From the NCBI RefSeq assembly GCF_014155765.1, contig NZ_SCKT01000008.1:1-52404 (forward strand): DNA of 52,404 nucleotides, written 5' to 3'. Under the pieces are notes generated by a model. That model worked only from the letters and a program-made list of their open reading frames with translations. It was not told where the DNA came from and did not search any database. Positions 41,114-51,647 of this stretch are shown one piece after another. The stretch comes from Pantoea dispersa (GTDB lineage Bacteria > Pseudomonadota > Gammaproteobacteria > Enterobacterales > Enterobacteriaceae). Made by a program: the position numbers and the translations under genes. Numbering within the stretch: the first letter of the stretch is position 1; the number at the start of each line of letters is the position of its first letter.

Positions 41114-41129
41114 CTGGATAAATTTACAG
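41114..41129. promoter_or_regulatory. LexA (SOS) box of uvrD
   Basis: Read on the minus strand the site is CTGTAAATTTATCCAG, which fits CTGT-N8-ACAG with one mismatch and has the required CTG-N10-CAG core. It lies just downstream of the predicted uvrD -10, over the expected transcription start, as in SOS-controlled E. coli uvrD. Confidence 0.85.
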
Positions 41130-41131
41130 CC

Positions 41132-41159
41132 ATTATAGCAGCGAGGTCAGCGATGCCAA
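41132..41159 (-). promoter_or_regulatory. Predicted sigma70 promoter of uvrD
   Basis: On the minus strand TTGGCA (41159-41154), a 16-bp spacer and TATAAT (41137-41132) make a near-consensus promoter. It overlaps the last codons of yigB. The LexA box covers the start region, and the 5' UTR would be about 165 nt. Confidence 0.8.
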
Positions 41160-41849
41160 CTGATGAATTTCCACGTGTGGCAGCAGGCGCGCGTCATCAA
41201 TCTTCATCAGATTGCCGTCACGCAGGTTGATCCAGCACGCCTGCAGACCGGCGCGCAGCGCACCGGCGACGTCGGTGGTCAGGTCATCGCCGACGTGCAG
41301 AATATGCTGCGGCGCAATGCCCAACCGTTCGGCGGCCAGATGGTACATATCCTGCCACGGCTTGGCGCGGCCGTGCGGACCGGCGCGCAGCGCGAACTGT
41401 AAGTAGTGATCAATGCCGAGCTTTTGCGGGTCGGCGTTGCCATTGGTGATCGCCACCAGCGGCACGCGCTCGCCGAGCCAGGCCAGCGTCTGATGCGTCT
41501 CTTCTGGCATCTCCACCGCACTGCGCCACTGGTGAAACACGCTCATCACGTCGCGGGCACCTGCGCTGGCTTGCGCGGCCGGCAGTCCGGCGTTGAGCAG
41601 CGCCAGCTCTACCGAGCGGCGACGCCACTCAGAGACATCGTGATAAATTTCCGGCTCACGCAGCAGCAGTTCATCGCGCAGCGCCTGATAATCTTCCGGC
41701 GTAAACTCGCGCAGCGCCGGGTGATACGCCTGCAGTGCAGCGTGCGATTCCGCCGTGGTTTTGCGGATCACCGGATAGTTGTCATACAGCGTATCGTCAA
41801 GATCGAAGGTGATGGCTTTGATCGGGCCCAGCGGGCGATAAAACTTCAT
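41133..41849 (-). CDS. yigB: HAD phosphatase YigB (flavin biosynthesis)
   Basis: 238-aa HAD hydrolase, orthologous to E. coli YigB, one of the phosphatases that removes phosphate from 5-amino-6-(5-phospho-D-ribitylamino)uracil in riboflavin synthesis. Motif I is [11 protein letters not shown], motif [14 protein letters not shown], and motifs [15 protein letters not shown] with [19 protein letters not shown]. It overlaps xerC by 4 bp, and its 3' end carries the uvrD promoter. Last gene of the lptM-dapF-yigA-xerC-yigB cluster. Confidence 0.94.
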   Translation of the reverse strand: MKFYRPLGPIKAITFDLDDTLYDNYPVIRKTTAESHAALQAYHPALREFTPEDYQALRDELLLREPEIYHDVSEWRRRSVELALLNAGLPAAQASAGARDVMSVFHQWRSAVEMPEETHQTLAWLGERVPLVAITNGNADPQKLGIDHYLQFALRAGPHGRAKPWQDMYHLAAERLGIAPQHILHVGDDLTTDVAGALRAGLQACWINLRDGNLMKIDDARLLPHVEIHQLASLTSLL

Positions 41850-42757
41850 TCAGACTTTCCTCGTTTGGCACGCGGGTGTGCCGCATCGTATACCGACGCC
41901 AGATGCTGGAAATCCAGGTGGGTATAGATTTGCGTGGTCGAGAGGTTGGCGTGGCCGAGCAGCTCCTGCACCGCGCGCAGATCGCCGCTCGATTCCAGCA
42001 GATGGGTAGCAAACGAGTGGCGCAGCTTATGCGGGTGGATATGGCTGGCGACGCCCTGCTTAATGCCCCATTCTGCGAAGCGTTTCTGCACATTGCGCGC
42101 CGAAATACGGCTGCCGCGCGTCGACACAAAAACCGCATCATCCTGCGGCGCGAAGCTGTTGCGTAACGGCAGCCAGTGCTGCAGCCAGGTGACGGCGGTG
42201 CCGCCAATCGGCACGCGGCGCTCTTTACTGCCTTTACCGCGCACCCAGACTTCACCACTCTCCAGGTCCAGATGACGGCAGTCGATGCCCACCAGCTCAG
42301 CGAGACGTAAACCGCCGCCGTACATGGTTTCCAGCATGGCGCGGTCGCGCACCGCCAGCGGATCGTCGAGATCGATCTCCAGCAGCTGGCTGACTTCGTC
42401 GACATCCATATTTTTTGGCAGATGCCGGGCGTTGCGCGGCGTGGCGATGCCTTTCGCCGGATTGGCGCTCAGCATGCCCTGGCTGACCTGCCAGTCGAGA
42501 AAGCTGCGCAGCGCCGACATGCGCAGCGCCAGGCTGCTGGCCCCGAGGCCACCGCGCCGGCTGCGCGCCGCCAGACTGCGCACCTGTGCCGGTTCCAGCT
42601 GCGACCACGCGGTAATGTGCATGTCATCCGCCATGGCGATAAGCGCCTGCAGCTGGCGCTGGTAATTTTTTTGCGTCAGCGGGCTGAGCTGGCGTTCGAC
42701 TTTCAGATAGCGCAGAAAGCCCTCAACGGCCGGCAGCAGCGGGCTGGCGCTGCTCAT
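41846..42757 (-). CDS. xerC: Site-specific tyrosine recombinase XerC
   Basis: 303-aa tyrosine recombinase that acts with XerD at dif to resolve chromosome dimers (E. coli 298 aa). The N-terminal SAM-like domain covers about residues 1-100 ([19 protein letters not shown]). Catalytic residues are visible in order: Arg in [11 protein letters not shown], Lys in [10 protein letters not shown], His and Arg in [12 protein letters not shown], His in [11 protein letters not shown] and the nucleophile Tyr in QIYTHLD. It is a housekeeping gene in its usual cluster, not a mobile integrase. Overlaps yigA and yigB by 4 bp each. Confidence 0.96.
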   Translation of the reverse strand: MSSASPLLPAVEGFLRYLKVERQLSPLTQKNYQRQLQALIAMADDMHITAWSQLEPAQVRSLAARSRRGGLGASSLALRMSALRSFLDWQVSQGMLSANPAKGIATPRNARHLPKNMDVDEVSQLLEIDLDDPLAVRDRAMLETMYGGGLRLAELVGIDCRHLDLESGEVWVRGKGSKERRVPIGGTAVTWLQHWLPLRNSFAPQDDAVFVSTRGSRISARNVQKRFAEWGIKQGVASHIHPHKLRHSFATHLLESSGDLRAVQELLGHANLSTTQIYTHLDFQHLASVYDAAHPRAKRGKSE

Positions 42758-43458
42758 GCGCGCTCAACCCAGCGAGACAGCAGGTCGGGCAGCATTTGCG
42801 CCAGGTGCTGCAGCAGCAGCGTGCCCATGCCCGCCTGATAGTGCTGGTTGTCGCGGCTGCTGAAGATCAGCACGCCGAGATCGCCCTGCTCGCCCATCAG
42901 CGACATCGCCACCGACCCGACGGCTTTTGCCTGCGGCAGCAGCAGCAGCAGCTCCGGTCCGTTCAGGCTGCCAAGGTAGTGATGCTGCTGACCAAAGCGC
43001 TGGATGCGCAGCGGCTCAAACGCCTGGCGTGACAGACCAAGCTGGGTGAAATCGGAGGGTGCGCCGATGCGCCAGCGGTCGCTGAACAGCCGCACATTGG
43101 CACCCGCCAGGCCAAGCTCGCGCGCCCAGCGGTGCAGGCGCGTCAGCATCTCCTGCAGGCTATCGGCCGCCGCGAGATGGCTCTGCAACGCCAGCAGGCG
43201 ATCGAACAGCTGATGATTGGCGGTTGCCTGCTCCATCAGCAGCGTAATCTCCTCTTCCAGCTGCTGGATGTGGTTGCGCTGACGCGCCATATGCCACTCC
43301 ACCAGCGATACGCTGCCGCGCACCGGATGCGGCACCATCATTTGCTCAACCTGGCGCGCATTGCGAATAAAGAAATCGGGGTTGTGACGCAGCCAGGCGC
43401 TCACCGCCTGATCGTCCAGCAAAACCGCGCTGTCGGTCTGCTCTTCGATATTTTTCAT
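42754..43458 (-). CDS. yigA: DUF484 family protein YigA
   Basis: 234-aa protein of the DUF484 family, a predicted GAF-like fold, function unknown. An N-terminal segment ([22 protein letters not shown]) is followed by a short coiled coil ([23 protein letters not shown]), and the GAF-like region from about residue 115 ends [21 protein letters not shown]. It is translationally coupled: its ATG overlaps the dapF stop by 4 bp, and its stop overlaps xerC. It always travels with dapF and xerC, which suggests but does not show a link. Confidence 0.92.
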   Translation of the reverse strand: MKNIEEQTDSAVLLDDQAVSAWLRHNPDFFIRNARQVEQMMVPHPVRGSVSLVEWHMARQRNHIQQLEEEITLLMEQATANHQLFDRLLALQSHLAAADSLQEMLTRLHRWARELGLAGANVRLFSDRWRIGAPSDFTQLGLSRQAFEPLRIQRFGQQHHYLGSLNGPELLLLLPQAKAVGSVAMSLMGEQGDLGVLIFSSRDNQHYQAGMGTLLLQHLAQMLPDLLSRWVERA

Positions 43459-44279
43459 AGATGAATAAACCCATCATAGACGTGTGTGGCTGGCCCGGTC
43501 ATAAACAGCGGCTGACCGGCCCCTTTCCAGGCGATATGCAGCGTGCCGCCGGGCAGATCGACGCGCACTTTCTCCGCCAGAATGCCCTGCTGAATGCCGC
43601 AGGCCACTGCGGCGCAGGCGCCGCTGCCGCACGCCTGGGTTTCGCCCGCGCCGCGTTCATACACGCGCAGACGGATGTGTTCCGGATTGACCACTTCCAT
43701 AAAGCCGACGTTCACGCGCTCGGGAAAGCGCTCATGGCTCTCCAGTGCCGGACCGAGCGTCTCCACCGCGGCGGTTTTCACACTTTCAACCTGAATCACG
43801 CAGTGTGGATTGCCCATTGATACCGCGCCAAACATCACGGTCTGCTCGGCCACGCGCTGCAGATAGAGGTTTTCCGCCTTGTTAGCGCGCAGCGGCACCT
43901 GCTGCGGGTCAAAGTTGGGCTCGCCCATGTTAACGCGTACCAGCTCATCGCTGGTGACGCTCAGTACCATGCGGCCGGTCTGAGTGCTGACGCGAATGTC
44001 GCTTTTATTGGTCAGCCCTTTGAGGCGAACAAAGCGGGCAAAACAGCGCGCGCCGTTGCCGCACTGCGCCACTTCGCTGCCGTCAGCGTTGAAGATGCGG
44101 TAGTGGAAATCGAGATCCGGATCGTAAGGTGGCTCGACGATCAGCAACTGATCGAAGCCGATCCCCAGATGCCGATCCGCCAGGCGGCGAATCAGTTCCG
44201 GCGAAAAAAAGACGTTTTGCGTCACGGCATCGACGACCATAAAGTCGTTACCGAGACCGTGCATTTTCGAGAACTGCAT
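43455..44279 (-). CDS. dapF: Diaminopimelate epimerase
   Basis: 274-aa PLP-independent epimerase converting LL- to meso-diaminopimelate for lysine and peptidoglycan, same length as in E. coli. The two catalytic cysteines are in [15 protein letters not shown] and [13 protein letters not shown]. The start [18 protein letters not shown] is the family N-terminus, so I chose the ATG at 44279 (GGAG upstream) over the 44303 start. It follows lptM by 29 bp. Confidence 0.97.
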   Translation of the reverse strand: MQFSKMHGLGNDFMVVDAVTQNVFFSPELIRRLADRHLGIGFDQLLIVEPPYDPDLDFHYRIFNADGSEVAQCGNGARCFARFVRLKGLTNKSDIRVSTQTGRMVLSVTSDELVRVNMGEPNFDPQQVPLRANKAENLYLQRVAEQTVMFGAVSMGNPHCVIQVESVKTAAVETLGPALESHERFPERVNVGFMEVVNPEHIRLRVYERGAGETQACGSGACAAVACGIQQGILAEKVRVDLPGGTLHIAWKGAGQPLFMTGPATHVYDGFIHL

Positions 44280-44308
44280 TTTCTGCTCCGCCGGATGACT
44301 CATCGGGT

Positions 44309-44515
44309 TTAATTCGCCTGCACGCCAGCCGGTTTGCTGGTGACCAGGCCGCTGGTATCCGCATCCTGTGCCGCTTTCTGCTGCTGCTCAGTCACCGGCT
44401 GATTTTTCTGTTGCGGCCGATCGTTGGGCGGGAAATACAGCGGTCCTTTCAGGCCACAGCCTACCAGGCTGACCAGTGCCAGCGCCATACCCAGCTGGCT
44501 CATCACTCGTATCAT
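44309..44515 (-). CDS. lptM: Lipoprotein LptM (YifL), LPS translocon maturation factor
   Basis: 68-aa lipoprotein that helps the LptDE outer-membrane translocon assemble and form correct disulphides. The signal peptide ends in the lipobox LVGC, giving an acylated Cys near residue 20. The mature N-terminus [14 protein letters not shown] is the conserved LptM motif. The tail is Gln- and Ala-rich. Upstream of dapF, as in E. coli. The 125-bp gap between lptM and cyaA has no room for cyaY. Confidence 0.92.
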   Translation of the reverse strand: MIRVMSQLGMALALVSLVGCGLKGPLYFPPNDRPQQKNQPVTEQQQKAAQDADTSGLVTSKPAGVQAN

Positions 44516-44640
44516 TCTGTCTGCTCTTTTTATCCAAATCCCAGCTGCTTATCATCGCAGTTGACGTTGTAAAAGCAACAGGAAATATCCGGCAGAAGGT
44601 TCAGAAACGGGGGCAGGCCACTGCGTACAGCGCAGCGGCT

Positions 44641-47199
44641 TTAGTGCATCTGGTAGCGCGGCTGGAAGTCGCCGTTGTCGTTGTCCGGCTGGGTGGCGCA
44701 CAGCTGCGTCAGCGTCTGGCTGCGGAACGGAATCACCTGGAAGCGATCGCCGGCGTGCACAATCTGATAGAACTGCGGCAGGTTGAAATTGATAAAACTC
44801 GAGCCGTAGGTAAAGCGATCGTGCGACGACGAATAGAAGCGGCTGACGTCACGCACCAGCTCCTCTTTGCTGCCTTCGCAATGGTGATACACCTCAACCC
44901 GGTTGCTTTCATCGAGGATATAGATGTTGAAGCCGCGATCGTCACTGGTGTCTTCAAAGAAGAACTGAATGATGCCTTCGCTGGCGTAGCCGTTGACCAC
45001 CGGTGGCAGCGGCGTCTGGTTCGATTCAACTTTGATCGACAAACCGTGCAGCTTGTTGTTGGAAATCGCGCCGTAAAATTCGACTGCGTTTTCCAGCTTC
45101 TGCACCGAGACGCTCATGCGCTCGAAAAACAGCCCCCAGGTCTGACCGGCCATGCGCAGCGCTTTAAAGCGGCCCGGCTCCTGACGCGTGCTCGACAGGC
45201 GCAGCTCAATGCATTCCGACACCAGTTGCTGCACGCGGGTGCGAATCAGACCGCGCAGATGCTGGCTATAGCAGAATACTTCTACCGTGTCCGGCGGTGC
45301 AGCGTCCTGATGCATTTTGCCCAGAATGGTTTTCAGCGCTTCAATCATCGCCTGCTCGCCGCTGAAGTGCAGCGTACGCACTTCGTTCCATGAGTTGCGG
45401 TACAGCAGATCGATGCTGCCGATCAGGCACTGCTGCTGCTGACCAAAGCTGAATACATCCAGCTTGCGGAAGTCGAAGTGCACCACCTGATTGCGGAACG
45501 CTGAGGTCGGATCGTGTTCGAGGTTAACGATGATCGCCAGATGCCGGATTTCGCACGGGCTGTAGAGCGCTTTCGGCGTCGGTGCCGGCAGGCGCAGCGG
45601 GAAGTGGCTGGAGACATCGTTGACCAGCTCCTGCAGGCGCGGCAGATCGCAGAACTCGTTGCCTTTGATGTGCAGACGGGTTTTGCGCGTCAGCAGTCCG
45701 TTAAACCACGCCCATGCCACTAACTTGTTGAGATAGCGGTTATATTCCAGCGGCTGATGGCTGATGATTGAACTCATGTCCGGCGACTGGTTATACAGAT
45801 ACCAGCCGGCACGGTTGGCGCGCCCGGCCGGCACATGAATAAAGGTCAGGTTCTCTTCCGACAGATCGGGCGAGATTTGCGGGTTCACCAGCGTGACTTT
45901 GCCCGGCAGCGCTTCAAACGCGGCGTACAATTTACGCGTCAGCACGCCGATGTCCTGCGGGCTGGCGCTGACGCTTAAATTGTTGCGACGGGCAAAACGG
46001 ATCAGGTTGCGATAGCTCTGCATCATCGCATCCAGCAGCTCGTTGTGCGCCTCGCGCACCCGTTCGATTTTCCACTGCGCGCGATTATCCAGCACCGCCA
46101 GCTTCTCATCGTCCCAGCCCCACTCTTTCACCAGCTGCGACAGGATTTCACGCCGCCAGCCCGCGCGCGGATGCTGCTCCTCGCTGGAGAGTTTTTCGCA
46201 CACTTTGAGGTAGAAACAGCGGCGCACCAGATCAAGGCGCGCGGTGTCATCGACGCTGGTCAGGTAGCGCGTCACGCGCTCCAGCATCATGCAGTAGGGA
46301 TCGAGACCGAAGCAGACAATTTCGCCGTCGTGCAGCCGCTGTTTGATATCCATCGCCAGCAGCTGCGTGTTTGGGTATTCCCAGCTGTAAGCTTCCAGCA
46401 GCAGGGTTTTCAGCACCGCTTTGTACGGCGAATCGATACTTTTATACAGCTGCCACAGGCTGGCACCGAAATACTCTTCCGCCGACAGCGTGCCGAGACC
46501 GCCGAGATCCAGCCACTCATTCGGCGTCAGCACGCCCTGTGAATAGAGCGACATCACGTAATCGTCGTAGTGATGTTCTTCTTCGCCAGGCACCATGTTC
46601 CACAGAATGCGTTTGCCCGCCATGCGCACGGCGGTACGGTAGAACTCATCCAGCAGTAAAATATGTTGGGTAGAACCGCAGTCTTCACCGCCGAGGCTGC
46701 CGCTCTCATTATGGCGGAAACGGTTTTCGTCGATCAGGAAGAAGCTGACTTCCACACCCAGCGACACACACCATTTTTGCAGGAGCGTACACTTGCGCTG
46801 CAGATTGAGACGCTCTTCGTTATCCAGCCATGACTGATGGCATACCCAGATGTCGAGATCGGAGACGCTGTTCTGGCCGACGGACGAGGTGCTGCCCATC
46901 GAGTAGATGCCGGTGATAGGCAGTTCGCCCTTCACCGCGCTGCTGAGGTCGAGCGGATGGTCGCCCGCTAACTGTTGCAACAGCTGCTGTTGGTTTTCAT
47001 CAGGCGCAAAGAAGCTGACGCCATGGGGAACGCTACCTTCAAGGTAACCCGGCATCAGCGGATGATGATAATGCAGTAATGTTGGCAGCAGACTGTAGAC
47101 GTGCTGGAAAGCAGGTCCCATGGCAGCCAGTGCGCGATCTACACGCAGCTGGTTAATCGCATCCAGTCTCTGTTTCAGTGTCTCAATGTAGAGGTACAA
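44641..47199 (-). CDS. cyaA: Class I adenylate cyclase
   Basis: 852-aa cytoplasmic enzyme making cAMP from ATP (E. coli 848 aa). The N-terminal catalytic half has [18 protein letters not shown] near residues 101-118, with the Ser and paired Asp of the nucleotidyltransferase site, then [18 protein letters not shown]. The C-terminal regulatory half, sensitive to EIIA-Glc, ends in a variable tail. I place the start at the TTG at 47199, which reads (M)[13 protein letters not shown], because the E. coli gene uses the same UUG and the flanking CAGGCG and CGTCTTGTACC are conserved. A longer GTG start at 47232 is less likely. A weak UUG start is known to hold cyclase low. Confidence 0.96.
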   Translation of the reverse strand: MYLYIETLKQRLDAINQLRVDRALAAMGPAFQHVYSLLPTLLHYHHPLMPGYLEGSVPHGVSFFAPDENQQQLLQQLAGDHPLDLSSAVKGELPITGIYSMGSTSSVGQNSVSDLDIWVCHQSWLDNEERLNLQRKCTLLQKWCVSLGVEVSFFLIDENRFRHNESGSLGGEDCGSTQHILLLDEFYRTAVRMAGKRILWNMVPGEEEHHYDDYVMSLYSQGVLTPNEWLDLGGLGTLSAEEYFGASLWQLYKSIDSPYKAVLKTLLLEAYSWEYPNTQLLAMDIKQRLHDGEIVCFGLDPYCMMLERVTRYLTSVDDTARLDLVRRCFYLKVCEKLSSEEQHPRAGWRREILSQLVKEWGWDDEKLAVLDNRAQWKIERVREAHNELLDAMMQSYRNLIRFARRNNLSVSASPQDIGVLTRKLYAAFEALPGKVTLVNPQISPDLSEENLTFIHVPAGRANRAGWYLYNQSPDMSSIISHQPLEYNRYLNKLVAWAWFNGLLTRKTRLHIKGNEFCDLPRLQELVNDVSSHFPLRLPAPTPKALYSPCEIRHLAIIVNLEHDPTSAFRNQVVHFDFRKLDVFSFGQQQQCLIGSIDLLYRNSWNEVRTLHFSGEQAMIEALKTILGKMHQDAAPPDTVEVFCYSQHLRGLIRTRVQQLVSECIELRLSSTRQEPGRFKALRMAGQTWGLFFERMSVSVQKLENAVEFYGAISNNKLHGLSIKVESNQTPLPPVVNGYASEGIIQFFFEDTSDDRGFNIYILDESNRVEVYHHCEGSKEELVRDVSRFYSSSHDRFTYGSSFINFNLPQFYQIVHAGDRFQVIPFRSQTLTQLCATQPDNDNGDFQPRYQMH

Positions 47200-47290
47200 G
47201 ACGTTTCGCCTGATTGTCCCAGTGTTAAGCACCCTGTTTCCAAAATCTGCCGCTTAATAATAAAGATGTCGGGCAAATTATTGCTGGAAA

Positions 47291-47306
47291 CGTGATCAAT
47301 CTAACA
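47291..47306. promoter_or_regulatory. CRP site in the cyaA promoter region
   Basis: On the minus strand TGTTAGATTGATCACG matches TGTGA-N6-TCACA at eight of ten positions and nearly equals the known E. coli cyaA P2 CRP site (negative feedback by cAMP-CRP). It lies 92 bp before the TTG start. The rest of the 317-bp cyaA-hemC gap (47200-47516) holds a CCTATCA-A-TGATAGG palindrome at 47470-47484 and no ORF. Confidence 0.85.
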
Positions 47307-47516
47307 CCTGGAAGATTGACCGTAAAGAAAGTTGCGCTACCTGACAGTTTAGCACGTTCCAAACGTAGCCCTGCATTTTCGGACTCCAGCCTCAGAATCT
47401 GACGCCGTAAAAAGCGGGCTCCGGTCTGAGATTGCAGCCTGGTCAATCCGTTGAAACTGACAGCATTCCCCTATCAATGATAGGATAATCGATGAACGAT
47501 CAAAATGGTTAACAGC

Positions 47517-48458
47517 ATGTTAAACAAAATTTTCAGAATTGCTACCAGGCAAAGCCCGCTTGCCTTGTGGCAGGCACAATATGTCCAACAGCGCCTGATG
47601 GCTGCGCATCCCGGCTTGCAGGTTGAGCTGGTGCCGATGGTCACCAAAGGTGATGTCATCCTTGATACGCCGCTGGCGAAAGTGGGTGGCAAGGGACTGT
47701 TTGTCAAAGAGCTTGAGCTGGCGATGCTGGAAAACCGTGCCGATATGGCGGTGCACTCCATGAAAGATGTGCCGGTCGATTTTCCCGACGGTCTGGGACT
47801 GGTGACCATCTGCGAGCGCGAAGATCCGCGCGACGCGTTCGTCTCGAATCATTATTCCTCGATCGACGCGCTGCCGCAGGGCGCGGTGGTCGGCACGTCC
47901 AGCCTGCGTCGCCAGTGCCAGATTAGCGCACGGCGCCCGGACCTGGTGATTCGCTCGCTGCGCGGTAACGTCGGTACGCGTCTCAGCAAACTGGACGCCG
48001 GCGAGTATGACGCCATCATTCTTGCTGCCGCCGGGCTGAAACGCCTTGGACTGGAAGATCGCATTCGCCAGGCGCTGCCGGCGGAGTTTTCCCTGCCGGC
48101 GGTGGGCCAGGGCGCGGTCGGCATTGAGTGCCGTCTTGACGATCAGCCGTTAATTACGCTGCTGCAGGCGCTGAACCACAGCGACACAGCCGTCTGCGTG
48201 CGCGCTGAGCGCGCCATGAATACCCGTCTCGAAGGCGGCTGTCAGGTGCCGATCGGCAGTTTTGCCGTGCTGGAAGACGATCAGCTGTGGCTGCGCGGCC
48301 TGGTCGGTGCGCCGGATGGCAGCCAGATGGTGGTGGGCGAACGCCGCGGCCCGCGTGAACAGGCCGAACAGATGGGGATTTCACTGGCCGAAGAGCTGCT
48401 GGACGGCGGCGCGCGTGACATTCTGCGTGAAGTTTATCAGGGACAGCCGCCCGCATGA
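47517..48458 (+). CDS. hemC: Hydroxymethylbilane synthase (porphobilinogen deaminase)
   Basis: 313-aa enzyme that joins four porphobilinogens into hydroxymethylbilane, same length as E. coli HemC. The dipyrromethane cofactor Cys is in [13 protein letters not shown] near residue 242. Active-site Asp and Arg segments are [24 protein letters not shown] and [16 protein letters not shown] chose the ATG at 47517 ([18 protein letters not shown]) because the family begins there; an in-frame ATG at 47505 would add MVNS and neither has a strong ribosome site. First gene of hemCDXY. Confidence 0.96.
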   Translation: MLNKIFRIATRQSPLALWQAQYVQQRLMAAHPGLQVELVPMVTKGDVILDTPLAKVGGKGLFVKELELAMLENRADMAVHSMKDVPVDFPDGLGLVTICEREDPRDAFVSNHYSSIDALPQGAVVGTSSLRRQCQISARRPDLVIRSLRGNVGTRLSKLDAGEYDAIILAAAGLKRLGLEDRIRQALPAEFSLPAVGQGAVGIECRLDDQPLITLLQALNHSDTAVCVRAERAMNTRLEGGCQVPIGSFAVLEDDQLWLRGLVGAPDGSQMVVGERRGPREQAEQMGISLAEELLDGGARDILREVYQGQPPA

Positions 48459-49195
48459 CTATCCTCGTGACCCGTCCGGAACCCGCCGCCAGCGAACTGG
48501 TCGCGCGCCTGCGCAGCCAGGGCAAACTGGCGTGGTCGTTTCCGCTGATTGAATTCACGCCGGGTCGCGATCTCCCCCAACTGCCGCTGAAACTGGCCGC
48601 CCTGCAGCCCGGTGACCTGGTATTTCTACTGTCGCAGCAGGTGGTGCACTTTGCCCAGCCCGCTTTACAGCAGCAGCGCAGCGCGTGGCCGGCATTTCTC
48701 GACTATTATGCCATTGGTCGCAGCACCGCGCTGGCGCTGCACACCTTCAGTAATCTGAAAGTTGACTATCCGCATGCGCGGGAAACCAGCGAAGAGCTGG
48801 TGCGGCTGAATCGCCTGCAGCAGGTCAGCGGCAAGCGTGCGCTGATTCTGCGCGGCAGTCCGGGCCGTGAACTGCTGGCGGAGACGCTGATCGCCCGCGG
48901 CGCGGACGTGCAATACTGTGAGTGCTATCAGCGCTGTGAAAAGCAGTATGACGGCGCGATTGAAGGCCGTCGCTGGCGCGATCGCGGTATTACCACGCTG
49001 GTGGTGACCAGCGGTGAAATGTTACAACAACTGTTTGCGCTGTTTCCGCCAATCGATCGGCGGGAATGGCTGCTGCACTGTCGACTGCTGGTCGTCAGTG
49101 AACGTTTGGCTACCCAGGCCGCCGAATTAGGCTGGCAGGAGATTGAGGTAGCCGATGGTGCGGATAACGACGCGCTGCTGCGTGCGTTACGCTGA
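48455..49195 (+). CDS. hemD: Uroporphyrinogen-III synthase
   Basis: 246-aa enzyme that cyclises hydroxymethylbilane to uroporphyrinogen III with inversion of ring D. The fold has two similar domains; recognisable segments are [17 protein letters not shown] at the N-terminus, [15 protein letters not shown], and [17 protein letters not shown]. The sequence is generally poorly conserved in this family, so context matters: its ATG overlaps the hemC stop by 4 bp and hemX follows after 23 bp. Confidence 0.94.
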   Translation: MTILVTRPEPAASELVARLRSQGKLAWSFPLIEFTPGRDLPQLPLKLAALQPGDLVFLLSQQVVHFAQPALQQQRSAWPAFLDYYAIGRSTALALHTFSNLKVDYPHARETSEELVRLNRLQQVSGKRALILRGSPGRELLAETLIARGADVQYCECYQRCEKQYDGAIEGRRWRDRGITTLVVTSGEMLQQLFALFPPIDRREWLLHCRLLVVSERLATQAAELGWQEIEVADGADNDALLRALR

Positions 49196-49218
49196 ACTTA
49201 ACATTGGGATGAGCCACA

Positions 49219-50349
49219 ATGACGGAACAAAAAGACTCCTCCGCCATGGTTGAAGAAACCACCCCTGCGGACACTTCCCCGACGCCAGCCAGCCAGCCGC
49301 CTCGCGCGAAAAAGAGCGACGGCAAGGTGCTGAGTGCGGTGGCAATTGTCATTGCACTGGCGATTGGCGCGGGACTTTACCTGAATGGGAAACACCAGGC
49401 CGACTTACAGGCTCAGACTAACCAGAACCTGAGCGAGCAGCTGAGCGCCCTGCAGCAGCAACTGGGCAGCGATAAACAACAGCTCTCGCAGCAGCTGGCG
49501 GACGCCAATACCGCGCTGCAGGAAGCGCGCAGCCAGCAGGATAACAGCGCGAAAGAGCTGGAGACGCTGCGTGAAAAAGTGGCCACTATTTCCGGCAACG
49601 ATACCCGCACCTGGCTGCTGGCGCAGGCCGACTACCTCGTCAAACTGGCGGGTCGCAAACTGTGGAGCGATCAGGACGTCACCACCGCGGCAGCGCTGCT
49701 GAAAAGCGCGGACAGCAGCCTGGCGGAGATGAACGATCCCAGCATCATGAACGTGCGCCGTGCGCTGACCCAGGATATCAGTTCACTGGCGGCGGTCAGC
49801 CAGGTGGACTACGACGGCATCATCCTCAAGCTGAATCAGTTGTCGAACGGCGTGGATAATCTGCGTCTGGCCGATAACGACAGCGATGAATCGCCAATGG
49901 ATGCCGACAGCGGTGAGCTCTCCAGCTCGCTGCACGAGTGGCGTCAGAATCTGGTGAAGAGCTGGCACAACTTCATGGATGATTTCATCACCATCCGCCG
50001 CCGCGATAACACCGCGCAGCCGCTGCTGGCACCGAATCAGGATGTTTATCTGCGCGAAAACATCCGTTCACGTCTGCTGATTGCTGCGCAGGCGGTGCCG
50101 CGCCATCAGGATGAGATCTACAAACAGTCCATCGATGCGGTATCCACCTGGGTGCGTGCCTGGTACGACACTAACGATGCGGCAACCAAAGCCTTCCTCG
50201 CCCAGCTCGACGAGCTGAGTCAGCAAAGTATTTCGATGGACGTGCCGGACACGCTGGAGAGCCAGGCGCTGCTGGAAAAACTGATGCAAACGCGCGTGCG
50301 CAATCTGCTGGCGCAGCCATCGGCTGCGGCTGATCAACAGGGAGGCTAA
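49219..50349 (+). CDS. hemX: Inner membrane protein HemX
   Basis: 376-aa bitopic membrane protein, cotranscribed with haem genes but with no proven enzyme activity (older claims of a uroporphyrinogen methyltransferase are not supported). A polar N-terminus of about 35 residues ([18 protein letters not shown]) leads to a single membrane helix ([19 protein letters not shown]) and a Gln-rich coiled coil ([20 protein letters not shown]). A globular periplasmic domain follows ([18 protein letters not shown], conserved in DUF513). Stop is 2 bp before hemY. Confidence 0.93.
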   Translation: MTEQKDSSAMVEETTPADTSPTPASQPPRAKKSDGKVLSAVAIVIALAIGAGLYLNGKHQADLQAQTNQNLSEQLSALQQQLGSDKQQLSQQLADANTALQEARSQQDNSAKELETLREKVATISGNDTRTWLLAQADYLVKLAGRKLWSDQDVTTAAALLKSADSSLAEMNDPSIMNVRRALTQDISSLAAVSQVDYDGIILKLNQLSNGVDNLRLADNDSDESPMDADSGELSSSLHEWRQNLVKSWHNFMDDFITIRRRDNTAQPLLAPNQDVYLRENIRSRLLIAAQAVPRHQDEIYKQSIDAVSTWVRAWYDTNDAATKAFLAQLDELSQQSISMDVPDTLESQALLEKLMQTRVRNLLAQPSAAADQQGG

Positions 50350-50351
50350 CC

Positions 50352-51548
50352 ATGCTGAAAGTATTGGTGCTTTTCCTGCTGCTGATTGCCGGCATTGTGC
50401 TGGGACCGATGGTTGCCGGCCATCAGGGCTATGTGCTGATCCAGACCGATAACTGGAACATTGAGACCAGCGTCACCGGTCTGGCCATCATCCTGATTCT
50501 CAGCCTGCTGGTGATTCTGCTGGTCGAATGGATTCTGCGTCGCCTGTTCCGCACCGGCGCCCGCACCCGCGGCTGGTTCACCGGGCGGAAACGTCGCAGC
50601 GCTCAGCGTCACACGCAAAGCGCGCTGATGAAGCTGGCGGAAGGTGATTACCGTCAGGTAGAAAAGCTGCTGTCAAAGAATGCCGATCACGCCGATCAGC
50701 CGGTGGCGAACTATCTGCTGGCGGCGGAAGCAGCGCAGCAGCGCGGCGATGAAATCCGTGCTAACCAGCATCTGGAGCGCGCCTCTGAGCTCTCCGAGAA
50801 CGATACCATTCCGGTTGAGATCACCCGCGTGCGCCTGCAGCTGGCGCGTAACGAAGATCACGCCGCACGTCACGGTATCGATCGCCTGCTGGAAGTGGCG
50901 CCACGCCATCCGGAAGTACTGCGTCTGGCCGAGCAGGCTTATATCCGCACCGGCGCCTGGGGCGCACTGCTGGATATCCTGCCCTCGATGCAGAAGGCGC
51001 AGATTAACGATGAGAACCAGCGTAACGCGCTGCAGCAGCAGGCGTGGCTGGGTCTGATGAATCAGGCAATGGCCGATCAGGGCAGCGAAGGTCTGAAAAA
51101 ATGGTGGCAGAACCAGAGTCGCAAAACGCGCCAGGAGACCGCGCTGCAGGTGGCGATGGCTGAGCATTTGATCGAGTGCGACGATCCGGACACCGCGCAA
51201 AGCATCGTGCTGGAAGGGCTGAAGCGTCAGTATGACGATCGGCTGGTGCTGCTGATGCCGCGTATCAAAAGCGGTGACCCACAGGCACTGGAGAAAGCGC
51301 TGCGTCAGCAGATTAAACAGCACGGTGCCACGCCGCTGTTGCACAGCACGCTCGGCCAGCTGCTGATGCGCCACGGTGAATGGCAGCAGGCCGCAGAAGC
51401 CTTCCAGCAGGCGCTGGCACAGCGTCCGGATGGCTTTGACTACGCCTGGCTGGCGGACGTTTACGATCGCCTGCATCGCCCGGAAGACGCGGCTAAAATG
51501 CGTCGCGAAGGTCTGTTACTGACGCTGAAGAACAATCCTGGCGCCTGA
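50352..51548 (+). CDS. hemY: HemY, inner-membrane TPR protein of the hem operon
   Basis: 398-aa protein with two N-terminal membrane helices (VLVLFLLLIAGIVLGPMVA and LAIILILSLLVILLVEWI) and a cytoplasmic TPR domain from about residue 80 (EGDYRQVEKLLSKNA, YLLAAEAAQQRGD). It differs from Bacillus HemY, which is an oxidase. It is thought to coordinate late haem steps, but its role is not settled. GGGAGG precedes the ATG. A strong terminator follows at 51574-51598. Confidence 0.94.
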   Translation: MLKVLVLFLLLIAGIVLGPMVAGHQGYVLIQTDNWNIETSVTGLAIILILSLLVILLVEWILRRLFRTGARTRGWFTGRKRRSAQRHTQSALMKLAEGDYRQVEKLLSKNADHADQPVANYLLAAEAAQQRGDEIRANQHLERASELSENDTIPVEITRVRLQLARNEDHAARHGIDRLLEVAPRHPEVLRLAEQAYIRTGAWGALLDILPSMQKAQINDENQRNALQQQAWLGLMNQAMADQGSEGLKKWWQNQSRKTRQETALQVAMAEHLIECDDPDTAQSIVLEGLKRQYDDRLVLLMPRIKSGDPQALEKALRQQIKQHGATPLLHSTLGQLLMRHGEWQQAAEAFQQALAQRPDGFDYAWLADVYDRLHRPEDAAKMRREGLLLTLKNNPGA

Positions 51549-51573
51549 TTTTACTGTTGTTATTTTTGTGCAC

Positions 51574-51598
51574 GCCGGGCCAGTCCCGGCTTTTTTTT
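51574..51598 (+). terminator. Rho-independent terminator of hemCDXY
   Basis: GCCGGG/CCCGGC is a 6-bp stem with a 5-nt loop, directly followed by eight T. It lies 26 bp after the hemY stop and faces the convergent glmZ terminator at 51648. Confidence 0.92.
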
Positions 51599-51647
51599 GC
51601 CTGAAAGAGCGTGCAGGGAATACGGCATCAATCCGTGAACGGCAGAT

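Noticed and set aside
41846-42757. Integrase of a mobile element
   Set aside because: The tyrosine recombinase is XerC by sequence and by its coupling to yigA and yigB; no att sites or cargo genes are nearby.
44476-45393. 305-codon open frame on the plus strand where cyaY is expected
   Set aside because: It runs antisense to cyaA, shows none of the frataxin acidic motifs and is far too long for CyaY.
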